Positions 54,323-63,341 of a stretch of 64,000 nt of DNA are shown in pieces. The position numbers and the translations under genes were made by a program. The DNA lies in contig OY282385.1 of NCBI GenBank assembly GCA_958295935.1, positions 2,397,545 to 2,461,544 of the forward strand, in the 5' to 3' direction. The notes under the pieces were generated by a model. It was not told where the DNA came from and ran no database searches. It was given only the letters and a program-made list of their open reading frames with translations. Positions within the stretch are counted from its first letter, which is position 1, and every line of letters starts with the position of its first letter. The stretch comes from an uncultured Dehalococcoidia bacterium (lineage in GTDB: Bacteria > Chloroflexota > Dehalococcoidia > Lucifugimonadales > Lucifugimonadaceae).

Positions 54323-55243
54323 ATGACGACATTTACGACACGGCGGTTCAACAAGGATTCCGGCCTTGTGATGCGCATGTACTTCACCATGCTGATGCTT
54401 GGTTTTCTCTATGGTTTATTTGCCCTGTTTCTGTGGAGTATCAATTTCCCGATCATCTTCATAGGCGTGATCGTGGGTGTGATGGTGGGCGTGCAGTACT
54501 TCCTTTCGGACCGGTTGATCATGTGGACGAGCGGGGCGAAGGAGGTTAGCCGAGCGGAGGAGCCGAAGCTGTATGCGATGGTGGAGCGGGTGGCTGCGAA
54601 GGCCGGTATGCCTATGCCAAAGGTTGCGGTGATGGACAGCCGTGTTCCGAATGCCTTTGCAACGGGCCGCAATCCGAAGAACGCTTTGGTGGCGGTGACA
54701 GTTGGCATCTGCGAGCGCCTTTCTGAGCGGGAGTTGGAGGCGGTGTTGGCGCACGAGATGGCCCACGTGCGGAACCGGGACATGCGTGTGCTTGCGATAG
54801 CCAATTTTCTGGTGACCTTGACGAGTTTCCTGATGACGATGTTGTTTTGGAACATGCTCTTTGGGGGGTTTGGCGGTCGTCGAGACAATCAGGGCGGCGT
54901 CATCATGATTGTGTTTCTGGTAACGCTGGTGGTTCAGTTCCTGGGTCAGCTTCTGGTACTTGCGTTGACTCGTTACAGGGAGTATGGGGCTGACCACAGC
55001 GGTGCGGAGATATCGGGGGATCCTGGGGCTCTTGCGAGTGCGCTTGAAAAGATCAGCGGTGTTATGGCTCGCATACCGGATGAGGATTTGCGTCGTCTTC
55101 AGTCGGCGAGCGCTTTCATGATCATCCCTGCGGCACTGAAGGGCGAGGGTGGTATGAACCTTTTTTCGACGCACCCGCCGGTTGAGGAGCGTGTGCGCCG
55201 TTTGAGAGAGCTTGAGAAGCGCGCCCGTATGGGCATGCGCTAG
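54323..55243 (+). CDS. htpX: HtpX-type zinc metalloprotease
   Basis: A 306-residue membrane M48 protease. Two membrane segments near 20-40 and 43-62 are followed by VAVMDSRVPNAFATGRNP, the zinc site H144-E145-M-A-H148, another hydrophobic pair (NFLVTLTSFLMTMLFWNMLF; VIMIVFLVTLVVQFLGQL), and the third-ligand helix REYGADHSG. STHPPVEERVRRLREL closes the domain. HtpX removes damaged membrane proteins under envelope stress. The next gene begins four bases after its stop and encodes PspAB, a partnership seen elsewhere. Confidence 0.95.
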   Translation: MTTFTTRRFNKDSGLVMRMYFTMLMLGFLYGLFALFLWSINFPIIFIGVIVGVMVGVQYFLSDRLIMWTSGAKEVSRAEEPKLYAMVERVAAKAGMPMPKVAVMDSRVPNAFATGRNPKNALVAVTVGICERLSERELEAVLAHEMAHVRNRDMRVLAIANFLVTLTSFLMTMLFWNMLFGGFGGRRDNQGGVIMIVFLVTLVVQFLGQLLVLALTRYREYGADHSGAEISGDPGALASALEKISGVMARIPDEDLRRLQSASAFMIIPAALKGEGGMNLFSTHPPVEERVRRLRELEKRARMGMR

Positions 55244-55246
55244 GCC

Positions 55247-55846
55247 GTGTGCTGGTTTCTTTCTCGTCAGCGCGGGCCGCGTGATGATTGGGAGGCGATG
55301 TCCTCGGTCATTCGCGCGGAGTCTCGTTTGCGTGCGAGAGGTGAGGTCGCGCCTGCGAGGCGGGCGGGGATAATCTTCAGCGATCCTGGTGACAACGCCT
55401 TTCTTTCGAGCCTCGACGCGGAGTTGCGCCCGGTTCTGTACGAGGGCGAGGGTGCGACGCGAACCTCCTTTGAGCTTGCCGTTGACGATCATGACATGCA
55501 CTGGGTGATCCTCGAGGACGGCAATTTCCAGGACCTAGTGTCTTCGACCTACACGGTTGGCAATGCGATGAGCGCTAACGGGGCATCTGAGAGCCTTCTG
55601 GCGGCGGTGTTCGAGTTTTACTTTACGGGGGCGTCGGGGGATGGCGCGTACCGTTCAGCGACTCGGAGCTACTGGATATATCGGTATGACCTGAAGGCGT
55701 TCTATCCTTTCGTGCCTGTTGGTGACTCCGAGGGGGAGCGGGATCGTCCGACGGAGATGCAGTTGGCGCAGTCGATACGGAAAGAGGGAGTGCGGGTAGA
55801 GAGTTCGCTCGAGGAGTGGCTGGGTCTCTGGGGGATACCGTTTTGA
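55247..55846 (+). CDS. PspA-associated protein PspAB-like
   Basis: A 199-residue soluble protein. The mid part (FELAVDDHDMHWVILEDGNFQDLVSS) and the end (YWIYRYDLKAFYPFVPVGD, then SSLEEWLGLWGIPF) match the pattern of PspAB proteins, which end with a W-x-x-x-W-G-x-P motif. PspAB accompanies HtpX or PspA in actinobacteria, archaea and Chloroflexota; its biochemical role is unknown. Tight coupling to htpX suggests control of membrane stress proteolysis. No pspA lies in this window. Confidence 0.7.
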   Translation: MCWFLSRQRGPRDDWEAMSSVIRAESRLRARGEVAPARRAGIIFSDPGDNAFLSSLDAELRPVLYEGEGATRTSFELAVDDHDMHWVILEDGNFQDLVSSTYTVGNAMSANGASESLLAAVFEFYFTGASGDGAYRSATRSYWIYRYDLKAFYPFVPVGDSEGERDRPTEMQLAQSIRKEGVRVESSLEEWLGLWGIPF

Positions 55847-55916
55847 GTGCGGCGTTTGCGGATATCCACTGTAGGTTATCGGCGCGTGGGCCGGTCTGTT
55901 TCTTCTTGCCGGGCTG

Positions 55917-56528
55917 ATGGTCGGCTCGATATCGCTCATCGCGCCATGCGATGACGACCCTGGTCCTTATGCGGATGCGATTGGCTTAGTTGGGGGGTGC
56001 GCGGTCCGCGTGCGCGCAGGCGATGCGCTGCCTGGCGCGTCGACGGGGGTTCTTCTTGCCGGCGAAAGCGGGTCTGCGAAGATTGCGGCCGGGGTCTATG
56101 CGGTGCGGGAGGGGCTTTTGCGCGGTCTACCGATTTTAGGCATTGGGTGGGGTATGCACGCGATAAATGCAGCTTTTGGCGGCGGCGGGGCTGTGGAGAC
56201 GCGGGGGCATGGGCCGGCTCCTGGGGGTGGTTCTGTGCGTCATGGCGTTTTTCTTTCCCCGGGTGCGAAGATTTCGTACACCATCGGGGGTTCTGGCTGG
56301 GTCACGGTGAACAGCGCGCACGCCCTTGGGATCAGCGGGGCTCAGTTGGCGCCTGCCTTGCTGGCCGCAGCGTATGCTGAAGATCGTGTCGTGGAGGCGG
56401 TAGAGTTGCCTGGTCGTCGTTGGGTGATCGGTGTTCAGTGGCGGGCGCAGTTGCTGGAGGAGTTGCCCAAGGGTTTCGACAGCCTTCTGATGGCGTTTGC
56501 GGAGCGGGCGGGCTTCTCGTCGGTTTGA
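55917..56528 (+). CDS. Glutamine amidotransferase-fold protein lacking catalytic residues
   Basis: A 203-residue protein with class I amidotransferase (C26/PuuD-like) layout: GVLLAGESG, then LPILGIGWGMHAINAAFGG where active members read GICRGMQ. It continues with VNSAHALGI (His135 kept) and WVIGVQWRAQL where active members read GVQWHPE. Thus the nucleophile Cys is Gly77 and the His/Glu dyad is Arg/Gln. It is probably an inactive relative with a binding or regulatory task, or a decaying gene; the frame is intact and the codon use is like its neighbours. It precedes gyrA by 138 bases. Confidence 0.7.
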   Translation: MVGSISLIAPCDDDPGPYADAIGLVGGCAVRVRAGDALPGASTGVLLAGESGSAKIAAGVYAVREGLLRGLPILGIGWGMHAINAAFGGGGAVETRGHGPAPGGGSVRHGVFLSPGAKISYTIGGSGWVTVNSAHALGISGAQLAPALLAAAYAEDRVVEAVELPGRRWVIGVQWRAQLLEELPKGFDSLLMAFAERAGFSSV

Positions 56529-56666
56529 GCTTCTTCAAAAAGGTGTTTTTCGGCTGGCCTGAATAGTTGCATGAGCATTGGGCAAAAGATACCTTTGAGT
56601 TGATCAGGAAGGCGCGGTCCGGCGCCGTTTGGGGCGGCGTTGCGGTCTCCAGTAGGTGGGTTTGCT

Positions 56667-59219
56667 ATGGTCAATTCTGATATAGGAGTTATCCGTCCAC
56701 GCGGCATTGCCGACGAGATGCGTACATCGTATCTGGATTACGCTATGAGCGTGATCGTCTCCCGTGCGCTTCCGGACGTGCGGGACGGGCTGAAGCCTGT
56801 GCAGCGCCGCATTCTGTATGCGATGCACGACCAGGGTATGAGGCCTACTTCTTCCTACAAGAAGAGCGCTCGGCTGGTGGGTGAGGTGCTTGGGAAGTAT
56901 CACCCTCATGGGGATGCGCCTGTTTACGATGCGTTGGTGCGGATGGCTCAGCCCTTTTCTCTTCGCTACAAGCTGGTGGACGGTCAGGGGAACTTTGGCT
57001 CGGTGGACGGGGACCCTCCGGCTGCGATGAGGTATACGGAGTGTCGTCTGGACTCGATCACGGAGATGGCTCTTGGGGACATCGATCGGGAGACGGTGGA
57101 TTGGAATGACAATTTCGACGCTTCGCTGAAGGAGCCTGTGATACTGCCGGCTCGTCTTCCGAACCTGCTTGTGAACGGTGCGTCGGGGATTGCGGTTGGA
57201 ATGGCTACGAACATTCCTCCGCACAATCTGAGCGAGATGTGCGACGCGATAGTTCACTTGATCGAGCACCCTGAGGCGACTGTGGACGACCTGATGGTGT
57301 TTGTGAAGGGTCCGGACTTTCCTACTGGTGCGCACATATGGGGTATAGAGGGTATCCGCAATGCGTGCGCGACGGGTCGCGGTCGCGTGATGGTGCAGGC
57401 GCATCACGAGATCGAGGACGTGGGGCGCAATGATCGTAAGCGTCTGGTCTTTACGGAGATTCCGTATCAGGTGAACAAGGCGAACCTTGTGGCTCGCATT
57501 GCCGATTTGATCAAGCAGCGGAAGCTGGACGGGGTGTCTGAGGTTCGGGATGAGTCTGACCGTAATGGTATGCGCGTGGTGATCGAACTTCGCCGCAGCG
57601 CAGCTCCGGCGGTGGTGTTGAACAATCTTTATCGTCACACGCCGCTCCGGACCTCGTTTTCGGTCAACATGGTGGCGCTTGTGAATGACATTCCTCGGGT
57701 GGTGACTCTCAAGTCGGCTTTGCGTCACTACCTCGAGTTCCGTGAGGAGATTGTGCGTCGGCGGGCGGAGTTCGATTTGCGGAAGGCTCGCGCTCGGGTG
57801 CACGTTCTGGAGGGGTTGAAGGTTGCGATAGACAATCTTGACCGTGTGATTGCGATCATCCGGGGTTCTGAGGACGTTGAGCGTGCTCGTTTGAACCTGA
57901 TGTCTGAGTTTTCGCTGTCTGAGATCCAGGCTCAGGCTATTTTGGACATGCAGTTGCGTCGTCTGGCGGCTCTGGAGCGGGAGAAGATCGAGACCGAGTA
58001 CCGGGAGTTGCTGGAACTTATAGCTCGGCTGGAGGATCTTCTTGCCAGTCCTGCGAAGGTTTTCGGGGTGATCCGCAAGGAGACTCTGGAGCTGAAGCGG
58101 AAGTATGGTGACGAGCGTCGGACGGTCATCCACTCGGAGGAGCTTGGGGAGTGGCGCAGGGAGGACACAGAGCCTCACCTCGAGGTTGTGATTACTCTGA
58201 GCCAGAATGGTTATCTGAAGCGCGTCCTTTCAAGTACCTACCGTTCTCAGCACCGGGGCGGCAAGGGTGTTCGCGGTCAGCGTATGACGAGGGACGACGA
58301 CGCAACGCCTCACTTGCAGGTTGCGGATACTCACGACACGCTTCTGTTCTTCACCGACCGCGGTCGTGTTTTTTCGACGCGCGTGTTCGAGTTGGCTGCT
58401 GAGCAGTCGAGGAATTCGCGCGGCACTCCGGTGCAGAACCTGATCAACATCGAGCCTCGAGAGAGTGTTCAGGCGATTCTGTCGGTGCATAGCTTGCTGG
58501 AGGACGTGTATTTGTTGCTTGCGACGCGGCGGGGTCAGATCAAGCGAATGCATCTACCTCTGTTGCGGAACATCAATCGCGGTGGTCTGAACGCCTTCAG
58601 CATGAAGTCTGGGGATGAGCTTGTGGCGGTGAACCTAGCGAGGGAGGACCAGGACGTGGTGATGTTCACGAGGCAGGGTATGTCGATCCGGTTTCGGTCT
58701 TCGCAGGTGACGGCTCGTCAGAGAGCTGCGGGCGGGGTCAAGGGTATAACTCTGGAAAGTGAGGACGAGGTGGTGGGTATGGACACGGCTGATGCGGAGG
58801 ATTGGCTGCTGGTAGTTGGCCGCAACGGCAACGGCAAGCTTTCCCAGATACGTCATTACCGGCAGCAGTCCCGCGGCGGCAGGGGAGTTATCACCCTCAA
58901 GATCACCTCCAAGACGGGTAACGTTGCGGCTGCTACTGTGGTTACGAACGAGATGCGCAGCGACTCGGAGGGCAAGCTGTTCGTTTTGACGGACAGGGCG
59001 CAGGTGTTGCGTACGAACCTGTCGGAGATTCGTTCGACGGGTCGTAATGCGCAGGGGGTTAAGATAGTGGTTCCGGAAGAGGGAGACTACATCAGCGCGA
59101 TCCGGGTGATAGAGCGTCAGCGTGAGGCTGAGCCTCAAGTGGATCTGGAGGCCCTTATCAACGGGAATGGGCGCAATGGCTCGGGCGGTAAGGGTGATGC
59201 GGAAGAGGTTCGGAGTTAG
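56667..59219 (+). CDS. gyrA: DNA gyrase subunit A
   Basis: An 850-residue type IIA topoisomerase subunit from ATG 56667 ([18 protein letters not shown]); a TTG at 56640 is less likely. [24 protein letters not shown] opens the breakage-reunion domain, the catalytic tyrosine is Y123 (AAMRYTECR), and the quinolone-pocket region reads [13 protein letters not shown] with Ala84 at the E. coli Ser83 position. The C-terminal beta-pinwheel has the GyrA box at about 528-534 as QHRGGKG (canonical QRRGGKG/RG), which supports GyrA over ParC. With GyrB it introduces negative supercoils. A terminator follows. Confidence 0.95.
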   Translation: MVNSDIGVIRPRGIADEMRTSYLDYAMSVIVSRALPDVRDGLKPVQRRILYAMHDQGMRPTSSYKKSARLVGEVLGKYHPHGDAPVYDALVRMAQPFSLRYKLVDGQGNFGSVDGDPPAAMRYTECRLDSITEMALGDIDRETVDWNDNFDASLKEPVILPARLPNLLVNGASGIAVGMATNIPPHNLSEMCDAIVHLIEHPEATVDDLMVFVKGPDFPTGAHIWGIEGIRNACATGRGRVMVQAHHEIEDVGRNDRKRLVFTEIPYQVNKANLVARIADLIKQRKLDGVSEVRDESDRNGMRVVIELRRSAAPAVVLNNLYRHTPLRTSFSVNMVALVNDIPRVVTLKSALRHYLEFREEIVRRRAEFDLRKARARVHVLEGLKVAIDNLDRVIAIIRGSEDVERARLNLMSEFSLSEIQAQAILDMQLRRLAALEREKIETEYRELLELIARLEDLLASPAKVFGVIRKETLELKRKYGDERRTVIHSEELGEWRREDTEPHLEVVITLSQNGYLKRVLSSTYRSQHRGGKGVRGQRMTRDDDATPHLQVADTHDTLLFFTDRGRVFSTRVFELAAEQSRNSRGTPVQNLINIEPRESVQAILSVHSLLEDVYLLLATRRGQIKRMHLPLLRNINRGGLNAFSMKSGDELVAVNLAREDQDVVMFTRQGMSIRFRSSQVTARQRAAGGVKGITLESEDEVVGMDTADAEDWLLVVGRNGNGKLSQIRHYRQQSRGGRGVITLKITSKTGNVAAATVVTNEMRSDSEGKLFVLTDRAQVLRTNLSEIRSTGRNAQGVKIVVPEEGDYISAIRVIERQREAEPQVDLEALINGNGRNGSGGKGDAEEVRS

Positions 59220-59251
59220 TTGAGTCGGGCGGAAATCGAATCGTCAAGGAC

Positions 59252-59284
59252 AGCGGGGGCTTTCATGGCCCCCGCTTTGTTTTT
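59252..59284 (+). terminator. Intrinsic terminator after gyrA
   Basis: A 9-bp perfect stem (59252-59260 with 59268-59276; arm AGCGGGGGC), a 7-base loop, then TTGTTTTT. It starts 32 bases after the gyrA stop. Confidence 0.88.
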
Positions 59285-59317
59285 GGCGGCGAATCCCGGC
59301 GCTGAGATAGCGTTCTG

Positions 59318-61525
59318 ATGTTCGAGCAGTCGGGGCGCCTCACATACCGTTGGCGTTACGTGATTGTGGGGGTTTGGGCGGCGTTGGTGATTGCATCCCT
59401 TCCCTTTGCGCCTCGGGTCCGTGAATTTCTGAAGCCTGGGGGTTTTACGAGCGACAGTTTTCAGTCTGTCGAGGCTCGCCGGGTGCTTCAGGACAGACTC
59501 GATCTTTCGATCATCACTGTCGAGTTGATCTTCAGTCACGGCGAGTGGACAGCGTATCAGCCGGAGTTTACCCGTGCGGTGGATAGGGCCCTTGGTCCGT
59601 TGGGTGGCTTGTCATGCGTTACGGGCGTGACGACTCACGGTGCGGACCTTTCGCGGGTTTCGGAGTCGGGCCATAGGGTTCACGTTACGGTTTCGATGAA
59701 CACGTCGTTGGAGGAGTCGGGTCAATGCCTTGACAGTGTGACGGGATCGGTGGCGGCTGGGCCTTTGGAGTTGACGGTTACGGGTGGTGCGGCGCTGTAT
59801 CGGGATATAAGCCGGGTGAGCGAGAGGGATTTGCGTCGGGGTGAGGCGATTGCGTTTCCTCTGGCCTCCATCGCTTTGTTGCTGGTTTTCGGGACGCTGG
59901 TCGCGGCGATCACGCCGGTTGCGGTTGGGGGCGCGGTGGTTGCCGTGGGGCTTGGGGCGGTCTTTTTCCTGTCTCAAGGGACGGACATGTCGATCTTTGC
60001 TCTTAACATCGTCACCCTGCTTGGTATCGGTATTGGCATCGACTATGCGCTTTTCTACACGAGCAGGTTCCGGGAGGAGTTGCGCGGGGGTAAGTCGGTC
60101 GAGGATTCTATCGTGACGGCGCAGTCGAAGGCGGGCCGTGCGATTGTGTTCTCTGCGGTCACGTCGCTCATCGGTCTTGCGAGCCTGATTTCGTTTGACA
60201 TCATGATGCTGCGTTCGATCGGGATTGGCGCAGTGATCGTGATCGGCGCGGCCTTGGCGGCTGCGATGACGTTGCTGCCGGCTTTGTTGAGTGTGATTGG
60301 TCATCGGGTCGAGCGCTTCCGGGTGGTACCGATCATGGCGGGGCGGCGGTCGATATGGAAACCTCTGGCGAGTCGGGTGATGTCTCGGCCCGTGTTAACG
60401 CTGATGCTGGCTGCGCTCTTCCTTTCTCTGCTGGCTCTTCCGGTCAGGGAGCTACGTTTGGGGTCTGTAGATGCGACTATCCTGCCTGGCGATCTGGAGT
60501 CTCGTCGCGGCTTCGACATTCTGCGGGAGGAGTTTGGCTTTGCTCAGGCGACGTTCATTCCGGTGGCGTATACGCTGGAGGGGGACCCTCTGTCGGCTGA
60601 CAACATCGGCTTCCTGTACGATTTCGGGCGTGCGCTGGAGGAGATGGAGGACGTTGAGAGAGTGGTTAGCATCGTCAACCTTTCTCCGTCGTTTGGGCCG
60701 GATCACTATCGGTTGATGTATTCGAGGCCGGAGTCAGTTTCGGACGTAACAGCGAGGCGTCTGTTGCGTGACTCGGTGCGGCCTGGCGCGGTGATGTTTG
60801 CGGTGCGCAGTCCGGTTCACCCTTTTTCCTCTGAGGCCCGTGGCCTGGTAGGGAGGATACGCGCATTGGATCCGGGGCCTGGCCGGGAGGTGTTCGTGGA
60901 CGGGGGCTCTGCGGACGTGGAGGACATGATCGACGGTCTGTACGGCAGGTTTCCATGGGTGGCGGGTTTCGTGCTGGCGGTGACCTATGTTTCTCTGCTG
61001 TTGTTGTTCCGCTCGCTTCTGTTGCCGCTAAAGGCTGTGGTTCTGAACGGGTTGAGTATTCTTGCGAGCTACGGGGCGCTGGTTTTTATATTCCAGCAGG
61101 GTAACTTGAGCGGTTTGTTGGGTTTCGAGCCTTTGGGATTCGTGGAGACGACGACGCCGATCCTGCTGTTTGCCATAGTCTTTGGTCTGAGCATGGACTA
61201 CGAGATATTCCTGTTGTCGCGTGTGGCTGAGGCTTGGCGGCGGACGGGCAGGAACCGTGAGAGCGTGATCGAGGGGCTACAGCAGAGCGGTCTTATCATT
61301 ACCGGCGCGGGGGCTATCCTCATTTTGGTGGCTGCGGGTTTCGTGGCTGCGGACATCGTGATGATCAAGGCTATCGGCCTGGGTTTGGCCATAGCGGTGT
61401 TCGTGGACATCACGATAGTGCGGGGGCTTGCGGCTCCGGCTCTGATGCGCATCTTTGGGCGCTGGAACTGGTGGATGCCCGGTTGGTTGGATCGTGTGTT
61501 GCCGGACGTGAGCTATGGTGCGTAG
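59318..61525 (+). CDS. MMPL/RND-family membrane transporter
   Basis: A 735-residue transporter with the duplicated RND plan: a first membrane segment (YVIVGVWAALVIASL), a periplasmic domain, and five clustered helices including NIVTLLGIGIGIDYALFYTSRF, the MMPL signature with the GxxxDY motif. A second periplasmic domain follows, then five more helices with ILLFAIVFGLSMDYEIFLLSRV. It probably exports lipids or other hydrophobic molecules using the proton gradient. Its last 11 bases overlap the start of the CrtC/AttH-like lipoprotein gene, so the two are likely co-translated and may act on the same substrate. Confidence 0.9.
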   Translation: MFEQSGRLTYRWRYVIVGVWAALVIASLPFAPRVREFLKPGGFTSDSFQSVEARRVLQDRLDLSIITVELIFSHGEWTAYQPEFTRAVDRALGPLGGLSCVTGVTTHGADLSRVSESGHRVHVTVSMNTSLEESGQCLDSVTGSVAAGPLELTVTGGAALYRDISRVSERDLRRGEAIAFPLASIALLLVFGTLVAAITPVAVGGAVVAVGLGAVFFLSQGTDMSIFALNIVTLLGIGIGIDYALFYTSRFREELRGGKSVEDSIVTAQSKAGRAIVFSAVTSLIGLASLISFDIMMLRSIGIGAVIVIGAALAAAMTLLPALLSVIGHRVERFRVVPIMAGRRSIWKPLASRVMSRPVLTLMLAALFLSLLALPVRELRLGSVDATILPGDLESRRGFDILREEFGFAQATFIPVAYTLEGDPLSADNIGFLYDFGRALEEMEDVERVVSIVNLSPSFGPDHYRLMYSRPESVSDVTARRLLRDSVRPGAVMFAVRSPVHPFSSEARGLVGRIRALDPGPGREVFVDGGSADVEDMIDGLYGRFPWVAGFVLAVTYVSLLLLFRSLLLPLKAVVLNGLSILASYGALVFIFQQGNLSGLLGFEPLGFVETTTPILLFAIVFGLSMDYEIFLLSRVAEAWRRTGRNRESVIEGLQQSGLIITGAGAILILVAAGFVAADIVMIKAIGLGLAIAVFVDITIVRGLAAPALMRIFGRWNWWMPGWLDRVLPDVSYGA

Positions 61526-62600
61526 TGCGGGCTGTGCCTGGGCGCTTGCGATGATGTTGGCTATGGTGTCGGCGGGTTGTACTGCTGCCTCGGTGGTGCG
61601 ACCGGTTCCGACTGCGCGGCCGTTGGAGCCGGCCTCTATTCCTCGGCCGATTTCCTTGCCTTCCGACGAGGGTGCTCATGCCAATAACCTGGAGTGGTGG
61701 TACTACAACGGGCATTTGCTGACAGATTCGGGAGTGGAATATGGGTTTCACTTCGTTATATTTCAGTCGTTTTTGGGGGACGAGGCGGGTTATGCCGCTC
61801 ACTTTGGGATTACGGACGTGGAGGGCGGGGCTCATCGGCACGACTACCGTTTGGACTCTTCTTCGGGGCCGACGTTGGGCAGGGCCGTGGAGTTGTCCGT
61901 ATCGGGATGGCGATTGGGGATTGAGGAGGGTGTTCACCTGTTTTCAGTCACGGGGGATGGAGCGTCTTTGAGGCTGTCTCTGGAGCCATCGACGCCTCCG
62001 ATGTTGCATGACGAGACAGGCTGGCTGAACGGGCCGTTCGGCTGGACGTATTACTATTCCTGGCCTCGAATGGACGCGGTCGGCGTTCTGGAGTTGGACG
62101 GGGAGGAGTTTCGGGTGACCGGTGAGGCGTGGTTCGACCATCAATGGGGGGATTTCTTCGTGATGGGCTATCCGGCCGGGTGGCAGTGGATGGCAATCCA
62201 ACTGGATGATGGCTCATCTTTGATGCTCAACGAGTCCCGCGGGCTTGACGGGGAGGTGCTGGAGACGATTGGGAGTTTCATGGACTCTTCGGGGCAGGTT
62301 ACTGCGCTGCGGTCCGGGCGCGACGGTGTGAGCATCGAGGCGTTAGACACCTGGACAAGCCCGGATACTGGGGGTGTGTACCCGTCGCGCTGGCGAGTGG
62401 GCGTTGATTCTCTAGACTTGCGTATGGAGGTTTTGCCGCTTGTCAGCGACCAGGAGATCGACGAGGGGGTTCCTGAGCCATCCATCTACTGGGAGGGCAA
62501 GTCCGTTGTGAGGGGCGCTGTGGGCGGTAAGGCTGTTGCGGGACGGGCCTACGTGGAGTTGACGGGTTACGCGCATCCGCGGCCGATCGAGTGGCGTTGA
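61515..62600 (+). CDS. CrtC/AttH-like lipocalin-fold lipoprotein
   Basis: A 361-residue protein with a signal and lipobox (AMVSAGCTA, Cys22). The start of the mature part carries NNLEWWYYNGHLLTDSGVEYGFHFVIFQ and later GEAWFDHQWGDF, the two hallmarks of the carotenoid hydratase CrtC / AttH family, a paired lipocalin-like fold. In these proteins the E-W-W-Y and W-x-D-H-Q-W-G motifs line the hydrophobic pocket. No carotenoid genes are near, so lipid binding or hydration at the outer face of the membrane is the cautious reading. It is translationally coupled to the MMPL transporter. Confidence 0.82.
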   Translation: MVRSAGCAWALAMMLAMVSAGCTAASVVRPVPTARPLEPASIPRPISLPSDEGAHANNLEWWYYNGHLLTDSGVEYGFHFVIFQSFLGDEAGYAAHFGITDVEGGAHRHDYRLDSSSGPTLGRAVELSVSGWRLGIEEGVHLFSVTGDGASLRLSLEPSTPPMLHDETGWLNGPFGWTYYYSWPRMDAVGVLELDGEEFRVTGEAWFDHQWGDFFVMGYPAGWQWMAIQLDDGSSLMLNESRGLDGEVLETIGSFMDSSGQVTALRSGRDGVSIEALDTWTSPDTGGVYPSRWRVGVDSLDLRMEVLPLVSDQEIDEGVPEPSIYWEGKSVVRGAVGGKAVAGRAYVELTGYAHPRPIEWR

Positions 62601-62634
62601 GAGGTTTTCGGCTCTGAGGCGTGAGGAGGGCAAC

Positions 62635-63135
62635 ATGAGTGTGGGACAGCAGGAATACCGTCGGGCATGGTCTCACTTTGCGACCGGTGTGACGATCATT
62701 ACTACGCTGGAGGCTGACGGGAAAGTGCATGGCATGACGGCCAACGGGGTGACCTCGGTGTCTCTGGATCCACCGCTGGCTCTGGCGTGTGTGGGGCACG
62801 AGCGAAACACCTACGGGCTGATCATGGCTACCGGTCGTTATGGCATGAGCGTGTTGTCTTGGTCTCAGGCGCATGCGGCGAGGCACTTTACGCTGCCGCC
62901 TGAGAAGCGGCCGGAGGATAGTTCGATCCGGTTTGGCTGTTTGGGTGGGTCGCCGTTTTTGGAGGGGGCTATTGCGGCTATGGATTGCCGCGTGGTGTCT
63001 TCTCACGCGGTTGGCGACCACACTATCTTCGTGGCTGAGGTGGAGGGGCTGCTTTTAGGGGAGGGTGAGCCTCTTGTCTGGTACAAGGGCGGTTTTGGCG
63101 GTTTTGCTGCGGAGGCTGTTGAAGGGGAGGGGTGA
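62635..63135 (+). CDS. Flavin reductase-like FMN-binding protein
   Basis: A 166-residue split-barrel flavoprotein: EYRRAWSHFATGVTIITT, GMTANGVTSVSLDPPLALACVGH and TYGLIMATGRYGMSVL, the typical flavin reductase sequence of two-component monooxygenases. A CLGGSPFLEGAIAAMDCRV and DHTIFVAEVEGL end complete the domain. It reduces FMN with NAD(P)H; no monooxygenase partner is adjacent. The ATG has GAGGAGGG before it and follows the CrtC-like gene by 34 bases. Confidence 0.88.
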   Translation: MSVGQQEYRRAWSHFATGVTIITTLEADGKVHGMTANGVTSVSLDPPLALACVGHERNTYGLIMATGRYGMSVLSWSQAHAARHFTLPPEKRPEDSSIRFGCLGGSPFLEGAIAAMDCRVVSSHAVGDHTIFVAEVEGLLLGEGEPLVWYKGGFGGFAAEAVEGEG

Positions 63136-63223
63136 CCGGGATAGTGATGGGCGTCTGGTGCGGCGAGGTGTGCGGTATCGGGCGGCTATGGGTTTGGGGC
63201 CCGGTTGAGCTGGACGCTGGTAG

Positions 63224-63300
63224 AGGTTTTCCAGTGTGAGGATAGCGGGGCGGTTTATTTCTTCGGTCAATCAGTATCCTCTCAGGTTTTCCAGTGTGAG
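63224..63300. repeat. 17-bp direct repeat pair, 60 bases apart
   Basis: AGGTTTTCCAGTGTGAG occurs at 63224-63240 and 63284-63300 in the same orientation between the flavin reductase gene and the convergent final gene. It could be a pair of protein-binding sites or a remnant of a longer duplication. Confidence 0.8.
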
Positions 63301-63341
63301 CGGAGCTGGATCTGTTGGCCGGATTCAATTGGCTCTTCTGC

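Noticed and set aside
56604-58178. A 524-codon open frame antisense to gyrA
   Set aside because: Shadow of gyrA codon bias; no motif recognised.
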